Part shown: piece by piece, positions 14,836 to 22,318 of the stretch | How positions within the stretch are numbered: position 1 is the stretch's first letter | Layout of the letters: every line of letters begins with the position of its first letter | From: JAMCXS01 sp964459065 | Lineage (GTDB): Bacteria; Acidobacteriota; Terriglobia; UBA7540 | Direction: 5' to 3' | Assembly: GCA_964459065.1 (NCBI GenBank) | Contig: CAYWMN010000017.1 | Span: 1-26,299 of the forward strand | DNA: 26,299 nt | The notes under the pieces: generated by a model | The model's input: only the letters and a program-made list of their open reading frames with translations | Databases searched by the model: none | What the model was told of the DNA's origin: nothing | Translations under genes and position numbers: made by a program

Positions 14836-16257
14836 ATGCAAAAACGAAAAGTTGGCTTACTGACTTTCTCAGATGGTCGAAAATTTGCGCACGACATGTT
14901 GCGCGATATGAATTTGGATTTTCAGAAGAAGTTCCGGGAACGCCTTGAAGCTACCGGCGAATATGAAGTGATCGCCGGCGAAGAGATTGTGTGGCATCCG
15001 ACAGTTGCCAAGCGCGAGGGACGGCGATTACTGGAGGCGGGCGTCGAAGCCACCATCCTCAACTACGCCGTCTGGTGTTTTCCCCACCTGACGATGATTG
15101 CCACGGAGTTCGCGCCGGGCCCGTATTTGATGTTCTCCAACATTAACCCTGCCTACCCCGGCATGGTGGGAATGCTGGCCGCGGCCGGAGGCATGGACCA
15201 GGTGGGCCGCCATCATCATCGCGTGCAGGGCGACATCGGCGACGACGCGGTTTTTGACAAGGTGCAGAAGTTCCTGCGCGCCGGCGTGGCGGTCAGCCGA
15301 TTGAAGGGCGAAAGCTTCGGCCTTTACGGCGGACGGCCGATGGGCATGTACACGGCTGTGGCTGCCGCCGATCAATGGAAGCGCGATTTCGGCATCGACG
15401 TCGAGCACATCGACCAGTACGAAATCATTCGGCGCTCCGATCTGGTGGATGCCAAGAAAGTGGAAAACGCTTTCAACTGGCTTGAGAAGATGATGGGCAA
15501 GAACATCCATTATGACGGCGACAAGCTGACGCCCGAGCTCCTCAAGCGCCAGATCCGCAGCTATTACGCCTGCAAGGAAATCAACGAGGAAAAGGCCATC
15601 GACTTTTTCGGCATCAAGGCTCAACCTGAGCTGACGGACAATTTTACGACCGAAGACATCATCGATGCCTTTTCGAACGACCCGTACGATTTTGACGGGC
15701 CGAAGGAGCCGGTAGTCTGCGCGACGGAAGCGGATATGGACGGCGCTCTCACGATGGAGCTGTTCAAGCACGTGACGGGCGAGCCGGTGCTGTTTGCCGA
15801 CGTCCGGCACTACGACGCGGAAGACAACTTTTTTGACCTGTGTAATTCCGGCGCCCATGCCACCTTTTTTGCTGGAAGGTCCAAGCGCCCCGAAGATAAC
15901 CTGAAAAACGTTCACTTTTGGCCGGAGATTTTCTACTTCCCGGCCGGTGGCGCTTCCGTGATGCACTTTGCGCAACCGGGCGAAGTGACGCTGGCGCGGC
16001 TGACCCGGAAGAATGGCAAGTACTGGATGGCCATCGTTCCGGCGGAGTTCATCCTGTTTGATGAGGAGAAGAATTGGAAGAAGGGTGAGGCCACCACAAA
16101 GGAATGGCCGCACGCTTTTACCCGGCTGAAGGTTTCCGCCGACGAATTCCTGGCCACCTACGATTCCAATCACATTCACGGATGCTATGGGAACTGGCAG
16201 GACGAACTGATTGCAATCTGCGAGAACCTCGGGATCCGTTACCACGTTTACGCCTGA
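14836..16257 (+). CDS. L-fucose/L-arabinose isomerase-family ketol-isomerase
   Basis: Cytoplasmic, probably Mn-dependent aldose-ketose isomerase of the FucI/AraA fold, 473 residues versus 591 for E. coli FucI and 500 for AraA. Family features are MQKRKVGLLTFSDGRKFAHD at the N-terminus, the GDIGDDAVFDKVQKF helix, LYGGRPMGMY and the C-terminal active-site part. Within the latter, CATEADMDGALTMELF (Glu298) and VLFADVRHYD (Asp322) align with the two acidic residues of E. coli FucI (Glu337, Asp361), with the same spacing of 24. HIHGCYGNW (His446/His448) is in the place of the metal-binding His. The start is well supported by the GAGGTGA SD. The downstream ribulokinase-type kinase suggests the product ketose is phosphorylated. 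I cannot tell fucose, arabinose or another aldose from sequence. Confidence 0.85.
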   Translation: MQKRKVGLLTFSDGRKFAHDMLRDMNLDFQKKFRERLEATGEYEVIAGEEIVWHPTVAKREGRRLLEAGVEATILNYAVWCFPHLTMIATEFAPGPYLMFSNINPAYPGMVGMLAAAGGMDQVGRHHHRVQGDIGDDAVFDKVQKFLRAGVAVSRLKGESFGLYGGRPMGMYTAVAAADQWKRDFGIDVEHIDQYEIIRRSDLVDAKKVENAFNWLEKMMGKNIHYDGDKLTPELLKRQIRSYYACKEINEEKAIDFFGIKAQPELTDNFTTEDIIDAFSNDPYDFDGPKEPVVCATEADMDGALTMELFKHVTGEPVLFADVRHYDAEDNFFDLCNSGAHATFFAGRSKRPEDNLKNVHFWPEIFYFPAGGASVMHFAQPGEVTLARLTRKNGKYWMAIVPAEFILFDEEKNWKKGEATTKEWPHAFTRLKVSADEFLATYDSNHIHGCYGNWQDELIAICENLGIRYHVYA

Positions 16258-16287
16258 TGAATTGGCTTCAGGCGGTATGATCCATTG

Positions 16288-16324
16288 CCTTGCAGGGGCC
16301 TGCTTCGGCACGGCCCCTGCAGGG
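16288..16324 (+). terminator. UUCG-capped long hairpin after the isomerase gene
   Basis: CCTTGCAGGGGCC pairs with GGCCCCTGCAGGG (13 bp with one U-G wobble), and inside it TGC-TTCG-GCA adds three pairs and a UUCG tetraloop, with one bulged C at 16311. It starts 31 bp after the isomerase stop. No U-run follows (AGTCTCAAC), so it fits an mRNA-stabilising or processing hairpin, or a partial terminator, inside the operon better than a full intrinsic terminator. Confidence 0.55.
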
Positions 16325-16362
16325 AGTCTCAACATTTCTAACCTGGATTCCAGTATTGGATG

Positions 16363-16384
16363 CGGACCCTCGAGGGAGGGTCCG
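16363..16384 (+). terminator. Second hairpin before the kinase gene, attenuator-like
   Basis: CGGACCCTC and GAGGGTCCG form a perfect 9-bp stem with a GAGG loop, followed by TGTTTAA. GTCCG of the right arm could alternatively pair with CGGAC about 15 nt downstream, just before the kinase SD. Position and U-poor tail suggest attenuation or translational tuning of the kinase. Confidence 0.45.
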
Positions 16385-16419
16385 TGTTTAATGCGGGACC
16401 CGGACGATAGGGGAAAATA

Positions 16420-18120
16420 ATGGCGCGACGGCAATCCTCGAAAGCGAAGGAAAAGTTTGTACTCGGAATCGACTTTGGAACGGAGTCGGGCCGTGTGGTC
16501 GTGGTCCGGGCTCGCAACGGCGAGATTGTTGACAGTGTTGTCGTCGCCTATCCGGACGGGGTCATCGATGAAAGGCTTCCCGGCGGTCCAAGGCTCGAGC
16601 CGGACTGGGCCTTGCAGAATCCCAAGGACTACCTGCTGGTGGTTGAGAAGGGAGTTCCGAAGGCCCTTAAATCAGCCGGCGTCAAGGCTGAAAATATCGT
16701 CGGCGTGGGCACCGACTTTACGGCGTCAAGCCCGATGCCTGTGAAGAAAGACGGCACGCCTCTGTGCAATCTGCCTCGCTTGCGCAAGCAGCCGCACGCC
16801 TGGGTCAAACTCTGGAAGCACCACGCGGCGCAGCCGGAGGCCAACCGCATCAATGAAATCGGCCGGGAACGGAAAGAGGATTTCGTCCGCCTCTACGGAG
16901 GCAAATACTCCTCGGAATGGCTCTTCTCGAAGCTGCTGCAAATCGCCAATGAGGCGCCCAAGGTTTATAAGGAAATTGACCGTTTCATCGAAGCCTCCGA
17001 CTGGATTGTGTGGCAGTTGACTGGCCAGGAAAAGCGCACCACGTGCGCCGCCGGCTTTAAGGCCATGTGGGTGAAGGGCCGGGGATTTCCATCGCCGGAA
17101 TTCTTCCGCGCCTTGCATCCCCTGATGGAGGATGTGATCGGCACCAAATTGCCCGAGGACTACTACCCGCTCGGTTCTTCGGCCGGCGGGCTCACGCCGG
17201 AATGGGCCAGGAAAACCGGCCTCAAGGAAGGAACGCCCGTTGCCGTTGGGAATGTTGACGCTCACGTGGCGGTTCCTGCGTGCACGGTGGTTGAGCCCGG
17301 GTCGCTGGTAATGATCATGGGAACTTCCACGTGCCATATGCTGATCGGCGGTAAAAAGCAGATGGTGGAGGGCATGTGCGGAGTGGTTGCAGACGGCATC
17401 GTGCCCGGCTTCTGGGGTTTTGAGGCTGGACAATCAGCCGTGGGCGACATCTTTGCCTGGTTCTTTGAACACGGCGTGCCGGATTACATTCACCGTGAGG
17501 CTCGCAAGGAAAAGGTGCCGTTTGCAAGCGTGCTTGAAAAGCGCGCAGCGGCGCTCGCGCCGGGTGAATCGGGTCTTCTGGCGCTCGACTGGTGGAATGG
17601 CAATCGTTCGGTTCTGGTGGATGTGGACCTGAACGGCGTGATGCTGGGAATGACGCTGGCGACCCGCGCCGAAGAAATCTACCGCGCCCTGATTGAAGCA
17701 ACCGCCTTCGGCACGCGCACGATTATCGACGCTTTCGATTCCAAAGGTGTTGAAGTCAAACAACTGGTGGCTTGCGGAGGCCTGCCGGAAAAGAATCATC
17801 TCCTGATGCAGATCTATGCCGACGTGACGGGCCGCGCGATCAAACTGGCTGACCCGCTCCAGACTTGCTCGGCCCTGGGCGCCGCCATGCATGGGGCGGT
17901 GGCCGCGGGCAAGGCGCGGGGCGGTTACGACACTATCTACGATGCCGCCCGCCGCATGGCAAAGGTCCAGAAGCTGACCTACAAGCCACGGCGAAAAGCG
18001 CACGAAATCTATAACCAGCTCTTCAAGGAATATCAGACGCTACACGACTACTTCGGCCGTGGCTCGAACGATGTTATGAAGCGGCTGAGAGCGTTGCAGC
18101 GCCGGCAGCGCGCGGGGTAA
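16420..18120 (+). CDS. araB: FGGY-family carbohydrate kinase, ribulokinase type
   Basis: ATP-dependent cytoplasmic kinase that phosphorylates a ketose, most likely L-ribulose or a close relative. Its 566 residues are the standard AraB length. FGGY N-domain: VLGIDFGTESGRVVVVRA (phosphate-1 motif, residues 14-31), VGVGTDFTASSPMPV (about 103-117), WVKLWKHHAAQPEA (the KHHAAQ segment typical of ribulokinases) and RFIEASDWIVWQLTG. C-domain: VAVGNVDAHVAVPACTVVEPG with the catalytic Asp, MIMGTSTCHM, GFEAGQSAVGDIFAWF and LVACGGLPEKNHLLMQIYAD near the nucleotide site. AGGGGAAAATA before the ATG is a good SD. It lies 162 bp after the isomerase, with two hairpins between them, and is convergent with the dehydratase gene. 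The symbol is by family resemblance; the true substrate depends on the isomerase. Confidence 0.82.
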   Translation: MARRQSSKAKEKFVLGIDFGTESGRVVVVRARNGEIVDSVVVAYPDGVIDERLPGGPRLEPDWALQNPKDYLLVVEKGVPKALKSAGVKAENIVGVGTDFTASSPMPVKKDGTPLCNLPRLRKQPHAWVKLWKHHAAQPEANRINEIGRERKEDFVRLYGGKYSSEWLFSKLLQIANEAPKVYKEIDRFIEASDWIVWQLTGQEKRTTCAAGFKAMWVKGRGFPSPEFFRALHPLMEDVIGTKLPEDYYPLGSSAGGLTPEWARKTGLKEGTPVAVGNVDAHVAVPACTVVEPGSLVMIMGTSTCHMLIGGKKQMVEGMCGVVADGIVPGFWGFEAGQSAVGDIFAWFFEHGVPDYIHREARKEKVPFASVLEKRAAALAPGESGLLALDWWNGNRSVLVDVDLNGVMLGMTLATRAEEIYRALIEATAFGTRTIIDAFDSKGVEVKQLVACGGLPEKNHLLMQIYADVTGRAIKLADPLQTCSALGAAMHGAVAAGKARGGYDTIYDAARRMAKVQKLTYKPRRKAHEIYNQLFKEYQTLHDYFGRGSNDVMKRLRALQRRQRAG

Positions 18121-18207
18121 ATGGCCGGCGTTTCGCGCTTTCGGTGTCAAACAGCCAGGTGGGTTTTCCGGGGCCGGAGCGCGGCGTGCTGATTGGCAAA
18201 AGCCTGC

Positions 18208-18242
18208 GGCCGGCCACCGTGAAGCGTGTCAGTTGGCCGGCC
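18208..18242. terminator. GGCCGGCC inverted repeat between convergent genes
   Basis: Two copies of the 8-bp palindrome GGCCGGCC (18208-18215 and 18235-18242) flank 19 nt and could form a hairpin on either strand. The second copy overlaps the last codons of the dehydratase gene. No T-tract follows, so a terminator role is a guess from its place between convergent genes. Confidence 0.25.
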
Positions 18243-19794
18243 AGAGCGATTCCCAGATTTTGAATTCGTGGTGAAAGCCGATTTGTTCAGCCCTGGCGAG
18301 TTTCTCGCCCGAGGCGACGGCCAGGGTTTCCTCAAAGATCTTTTGTCCAACTTCCTCGATGGTCGCCTGATTTTCCAGAATCGCGCCGGCGTTGACGTCA
18401 ATGTCGGCGTAGTTTTGGGCAAGCTGCGGGTTTGAGCCGATTTTGATCACTGGCCCCAGGGCGCAGCCGATTCCCGTTCCCCTGCCGGTGGTGAAAAGCG
18501 CCACTTGCGCGCCGCTCAAGAAGAGCGCGGGCGTCGAGATCTGGTCGTAACCCGGCGTGTAGAGGACATAGAGTCCCTTGCGGCCGTCCAGCCATTCGCC
18601 GTACTCAACGAGGTCTTCCACGATGGAGGTGCCGCCTTTGGCCTTAACCCCGCTGGACTTCAGATAGATGTTGTAGAGTCCGCCCTTCTTGTTTCCGGGC
18701 GAAGGATTGTCCCGGAAGTCGTCGCCGAACATCGTGACGTACTTTTCATAGCGTTTGAGAGCCTGAGTTAGTTTGCGGCCCACCGTCTTGGTGCGCGCAC
18801 GATGGACCAGGTCCGCCATTGCCGCTCCCTGCAACTCAGGGATTTCCGGTAGCAGCACGGCCGCACCGGCCTTGACGAACATGTCGGCGGCGACGCCCAC
18901 GGCGGGGTTCGCCGTCACGCCGGACCAGCGGTCCGACCCGCCGCATTTGGTTCCCACAATCAGTTTTGAAATGGAAACGGGCTGGCGCTGGAGTTGGTTT
19001 GCTTCATGGAGAAGTTTTTCGACGACTTCAAGGCCGCACTGGACGGTGCGTTCGCTGCCGCCCAATTGCTGGATGGTCATGTTGACCACGCGTTGGTTGT
19101 AGCCGGGCACGCCGGTCTGGAAAACCGGGCCGGAGCATTCAACGCAGGTTTTCCCGCAGCCCAGGTCCAGATAGATTGCGGCGCCCAGGTTCGGATGGCG
19201 CAGCGAGTTGGCGAGCAGTTGATTGAGCAGGTTGACCGCCCGGCCATCGGGCATGCCGCAGCCGGACTCATGGACGACGGGAACCACGCCGTCAACGTTG
19301 GGAAATTTCTCGCGGGAATAAATCTCCCGCATGGCGCGGCCGGCGATTTCCCGGGCCTCGGTGGAAGAACACATTCCGGAAGTAACGACGGCTACGAAGT
19401 TTCTTGTCCCGGCGCTGCCATCCGGGCGAAGGTATCCTTGAAAAGTCCGTGACGCGAGCGCCGGGTCGCGCGGCGAGGCCTGCGGATTGTCCCGATAGCG
19501 ATAGGCAATGCGCGGCAGGCGGTTTTCCAGGTTCGTCTCGTCGATGGGCGTGCCGGGGGAAACGGTTTTTGAAGCGATGCCGATCGGGTCGCCGAGCGAA
19601 ACATAAGGTTGGCCTTTTTCAAGGGTGCGGAGGGCGAAGCTTTGCCCCCTGCCGACCCGGCCGGTGATCGTGATCGTTTCATCGCCGAACGCAAGCGCGA
19701 CGCCTTCTTCGATGAAGTCGACGGTTGCGACCGCGACGTTATCCTTTTCAGGACGGACAACAATCGCCACATCCTGCAGTTTCTTGATATCCAT
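18229..19794 (-). CDS. UxaA/GarD-family sugar-acid dehydratase with fused N-terminal SAF domain
   Basis: Cytoplasmic metal-dependent dehydratase that removes water from an aldonate or aldarate to give a 2-keto-3-deoxy acid. Residues 1 to about 95 form the small SAF-like domain (VRPEKDNVAVATVDF, RGQSFALRTLEKGQPY, GDPIGIAS). The larger domain starts at FQGYLRPDGSAGTRNFVAVV (compare FxGYxRxDGRxGTRN of altronate dehydratase). It goes on with CSSTEAREIA, VHESGCGMPDG, GTKCGGSDRWSGVTANPAVG and TTGRGTGIGCALGPVIKIGSNP. Length 521 is normal for the fused form. Family members act on altronate, galactarate, and in Campylobacter-type fucose loci on a deoxyhexonate, so the substrate here is undecided. It lies 93 bp after rhaT as the last gene of the minus-strand cluster; the SD is weak. 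Confidence 0.88.
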   Translation of the reverse strand: MDIKKLQDVAIVVRPEKDNVAVATVDFIEEGVALAFGDETITITGRVGRGQSFALRTLEKGQPYVSLGDPIGIASKTVSPGTPIDETNLENRLPRIAYRYRDNPQASPRDPALASRTFQGYLRPDGSAGTRNFVAVVTSGMCSSTEAREIAGRAMREIYSREKFPNVDGVVPVVHESGCGMPDGRAVNLLNQLLANSLRHPNLGAAIYLDLGCGKTCVECSGPVFQTGVPGYNQRVVNMTIQQLGGSERTVQCGLEVVEKLLHEANQLQRQPVSISKLIVGTKCGGSDRWSGVTANPAVGVAADMFVKAGAAVLLPEIPELQGAAMADLVHRARTKTVGRKLTQALKRYEKYVTMFGDDFRDNPSPGNKKGGLYNIYLKSSGVKAKGGTSIVEDLVEYGEWLDGRKGLYVLYTPGYDQISTPALFLSGAQVALFTTGRGTGIGCALGPVIKIGSNPQLAQNYADIDVNAGAILENQATIEEVGQKIFEETLAVASGEKLARAEQIGFHHEFKIWESLWPAN

Positions 19795-19887
19795 GAGCTT
19801 TAATCCAGTCTAGCCAAGCTTAATTTAAAAAGGCAATGTGTATTGGAGAATCCGCGATCAAATGTGCGGCGGATCTTTTGTCGAGGT

Positions 19888-20904
19888 TTACATTTTGTTT
19901 GCAAGGCCCACCAGCCCTGAGGCGACCATCAAGACGATCAGGCCCAGCAACATGTACTTTTTGGCCTGAGCGCTTGAACCCTTCCACTCTCCGGTAAGAA
20001 AGCCGCAGACGGTTGATATCAGGATGATTGTTGCCATAAACAGCGGCCAGCCCATCACGGCTCCAGCCTGTCCCATGAAGGCGGCTCCCCGGCCGTAAAG
20101 AACGACGCCCCCGGTCCAGAGCACCGCCATCATCAGCCCAACGCCCCAGAAACGGCCGGTTTCCGGAAGCTTGAAATGGGCCCACGTTTTGTTGCGGGTC
20201 AGGAGATAGCCCGTATAGAGGCCGTTGGCGATGAACCCTCCGGCGAGCGCGATCATCCAGACGGCGTTCACGGCTCCGAACTGGCTTGCGCCGGTTTCCG
20301 TTCCGGCTTTGACCATCGGCTGGCTGAAGGCAAAGGCGAGATTCAGCATGGCGGAGAATATGCCGCTGAAAATGCAGATCGCCAGTCCTACGGCAAACTT
20401 CCCCTGCTGGATGGAGTAGGCTTCGCTCCCCGTTGAGGCATCCCGCTTTTTGCCGGCAACTGCGACCAGGCCAACACCCAGGAGCAGCGTCAGCACCGCA
20501 AGGATGACGACCAGCCCTTTTTGCGTCAAGGCCATCCCGGGGTTATTAGCCACCAGGGGGACGAAGGTGCCGACGGCAGCGGTCACCCCGAGCAGCACGG
20601 CGACGCCCATCGCCATCCCCATGCGGGCCACCCCCAACCCGGAAAGCGTTCCGCCGATTCCCCAGCCGGCTCCATAGAGGAATACAAGCCAAAGTGTTGA
20701 ACCGGGAGTGCGCGCGAGGGTTTCTCGCAGGTGGGGAACGGTCGCCACGGCCAGGCCGATGGGCAGGACTAACAGAGAAAACGCTGAAAACACGGCCCAG
20801 ATATTCTCCCACTTCCAGGGCTTGACGTACTTCAAGCCCAGGAAAAACGCGCCTTGCATGACGCCACCCACGATGACCAGAGAGAATCCCAACCATGCGT
20901 CCAT
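19888..20904 (-). CDS. rhaT: L-rhamnose/proton symporter (RhaT family)
   Basis: Inner-membrane sugar/H+ symporter of the drug/metabolite transporter superfamily. The 338 residues (E. coli RhaT 344) form about ten helices. The opening LGFSLVIVGGVMQGAFFLGL with YVKPWKWENIWAVFS is the RhaT signature. GAGWGIGGTLSGLGVARMGM, AVLLGVTAAVGTFVPLV and the C-terminal VMGWPLFMATIILISTVCGF are also characteristic. The ATG at 20904 has AGAGGT about 8 nt upstream. It sits 110 bp after the alcohol dehydrogenase gene and before the dehydratase. RhaT homologues in other phyla may carry other deoxysugars such as fucose or sugar acids, so rhamnose specificity is an inference by family. Confidence 0.88.
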   Translation of the reverse strand: MDAWLGFSLVIVGGVMQGAFFLGLKYVKPWKWENIWAVFSAFSLLVLPIGLAVATVPHLRETLARTPGSTLWLVFLYGAGWGIGGTLSGLGVARMGMAMGVAVLLGVTAAVGTFVPLVANNPGMALTQKGLVVILAVLTLLLGVGLVAVAGKKRDASTGSEAYSIQQGKFAVGLAICIFSGIFSAMLNLAFAFSQPMVKAGTETGASQFGAVNAVWMIALAGGFIANGLYTGYLLTRNKTWAHFKLPETGRFWGVGLMMAVLWTGGVVLYGRGAAFMGQAGAVMGWPLFMATIILISTVCGFLTGEWKGSSAQAKKYMLLGLIVLMVASGLVGLANKM

Positions 20905-20938
20905 AGTGTTTTACCTCTTCAGGAATTTCCTTCCCAGC

Positions 20939-20957
20939 AAGCCCTATCAGGGCCTTT
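20939..20957 (-). other. Short intercistronic hairpin upstream of rhaT
   Basis: GCCCT-ATC-AGGGC (stem 20941-20945 with 20949-20953) is extended by AA/TT with a bulge. It sits 35 bp before the rhaT start. Too small to call a terminator; it may mark an mRNA processing point. Confidence 0.25.
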
Positions 20958-21014
20958 CAGGGGTGACCGGCTTCCAAAGGATGCTTGGGATGGAGGCCTG
21001 AATCATGCTTGCGG

Positions 21015-22151
21015 CTAGTTGAGGACTAAGACGCCCTTGATATAGTCCTCACGTTGGAAATCCTTTTCAAAGGCTTGCCGGATGTCTTCCAGCGCGTGGT
21101 AGCGATGCGTGATGAACGGTTCCACCTGCAGGGCCCGTGAGTTGACCAGTTCGCGGGCGCGGCGATAGGTTGTGGGGTGCCCGTCGGGGTCGAACCCGCC
21201 CGATCCTCCGACCGGCACAACCAGGAAAGGCTCCATGAAGAAGACGTTGGCAAGCACTCCGATATCCATTCCTTGGTATCCATGAGCGTACATAAGGATT
21301 GTGGCCTGCTTGCGGATTAAGCTCGGAATCTGCTCAAAAACCACGGGATTACCGCTGGCCTCAATCAGATAATGAATCCGCGTGCCGTGAGTTAATTCTT
21401 CGATGGCTTCCCCGGGATCCTGTCGGGTGACGTTGATGGGTGTGCCGCCGAACTTGGCGGCCAACTCCAAATTCTTTTGCCGCACATCGGTCACCAGGAT
21501 GGGTCCCTCAAAGTGTTTCACGTTCCGGAGATACTGCAGGAAAAGAAGCCCCGCCGGACCGGCTCCGGTGATGAGGACATTTTGAATGGGTTGCTTTCCG
21601 TCAAAAGTGTAGCGGGCAAGGGTGCGTTCGGCGACTTCGCTGGCGTGCAATACGCAGCTTGAAGGTTCAACGAGCGCAGCCAAGTCCTGGGGCATATCCG
21701 GCGGCAGCACCAGGCAATTCAAAGCCGGCATGACGATATATTCGGCAAGGGCGCCCTGCAGCCCCGTGATTCCGTGTTCTCCGTAAAATTCACATTGATG
21801 GGAGTTTCCTGTGGCGCAATACGGGCACAGGGGCGTGCGGCCCTGGCTCATGCAGTTCATCCCCTGGTCGCACAGAACGCGGTCGCCGGGCTTCAGGTCG
21901 TGAACGTCGCTGCCTACCTCGACGACTTCGCCGCTGAACTCGTGGCCGAGAATTTGCGGCTGTTCGGTAAGAGGGATGGGCTTGCCGTGGGTGTCCAAGT
22001 TATAGTTCCCGTGGCCTTTGTACAAATGCAAATCGGTGCCGCAAACCCCGACAGCCTTCACGCGAATTTTCACCTCGGTGGGGGAAATCGACGGGTCGGG
22101 GACTTCCTGGAGCACTAACTTTTCAACATCCTTAAGTACCATTGCTTTCAT
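21015..22151 (-). CDS. Zinc-dependent medium-chain alcohol/polyol dehydrogenase
   Basis: NAD(P)-dependent cytoplasmic dehydrogenase of the threonine/sorbitol dehydrogenase group, 378 residues. The start at 22151 (MKAMVLKDVEKLVLQEVP) gives the usual family N-terminus and places GCGAGG 6 nt away. An adjacent ATG at 22154 is possible and the longer frame to 22289 is not family-like. Catalytic zinc: VCGTDLHLYKGHGN (Cys37) and ILGHEFSGEVVEVG (His70, Glu71). Structural zinc lobe: Cys100, Cys109, Cys112 and Cys120, with an unusually long gap between the first two (NCMSQGRTPLCPYCATGNSH). The Rossmann motif is LITGAGPAGLLFLQYL. It lies between the epimerase and rhaT genes, so it probably oxidises a sugar, sugar acid or keto-deoxy acid of the same pathway. 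The substrate is unknown. Confidence 0.85.
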   Translation of the reverse strand: MKAMVLKDVEKLVLQEVPDPSISPTEVKIRVKAVGVCGTDLHLYKGHGNYNLDTHGKPIPLTEQPQILGHEFSGEVVEVGSDVHDLKPGDRVLCDQGMNCMSQGRTPLCPYCATGNSHQCEFYGEHGITGLQGALAEYIVMPALNCLVLPPDMPQDLAALVEPSSCVLHASEVAERTLARYTFDGKQPIQNVLITGAGPAGLLFLQYLRNVKHFEGPILVTDVRQKNLELAAKFGGTPINVTRQDPGEAIEELTHGTRIHYLIEASGNPVVFEQIPSLIRKQATILMYAHGYQGMDIGVLANVFFMEPFLVVPVGGSGGFDPDGHPTTYRRARELVNSRALQVEPFITHRYHALEDIRQAFEKDFQREDYIKGVLVLN

Positions 22152-22318
22152 CATCAACCTCGCCGATTTTGAATTTGGATGGATGCCCGTTCGGACCACG
22201 CTCCAATCGAACGTGCGATCGGCCTGCGTTTGGCAGGACGGGGCTGAGGTCCCCGCCACAGCCTGCATGCCGGTGCTTGCCGGCCTCATGATGAGTTGGA
22301 GACCGGCGGCCGTTTGGC

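Noticed and set aside
15028..16434. 468-codon minus-strand frame opposite the isomerase gene
   Set aside because: Antisense to a gene with catalytic residues, good promoter and SD; composition is typical of a shadow frame.
22152..22289. Upstream extension of the alcohol dehydrogenase
   Set aside because: The family N-terminus and a GAGG SD place the start at 22151; the extra 46 residues look like translated intergenic DNA.
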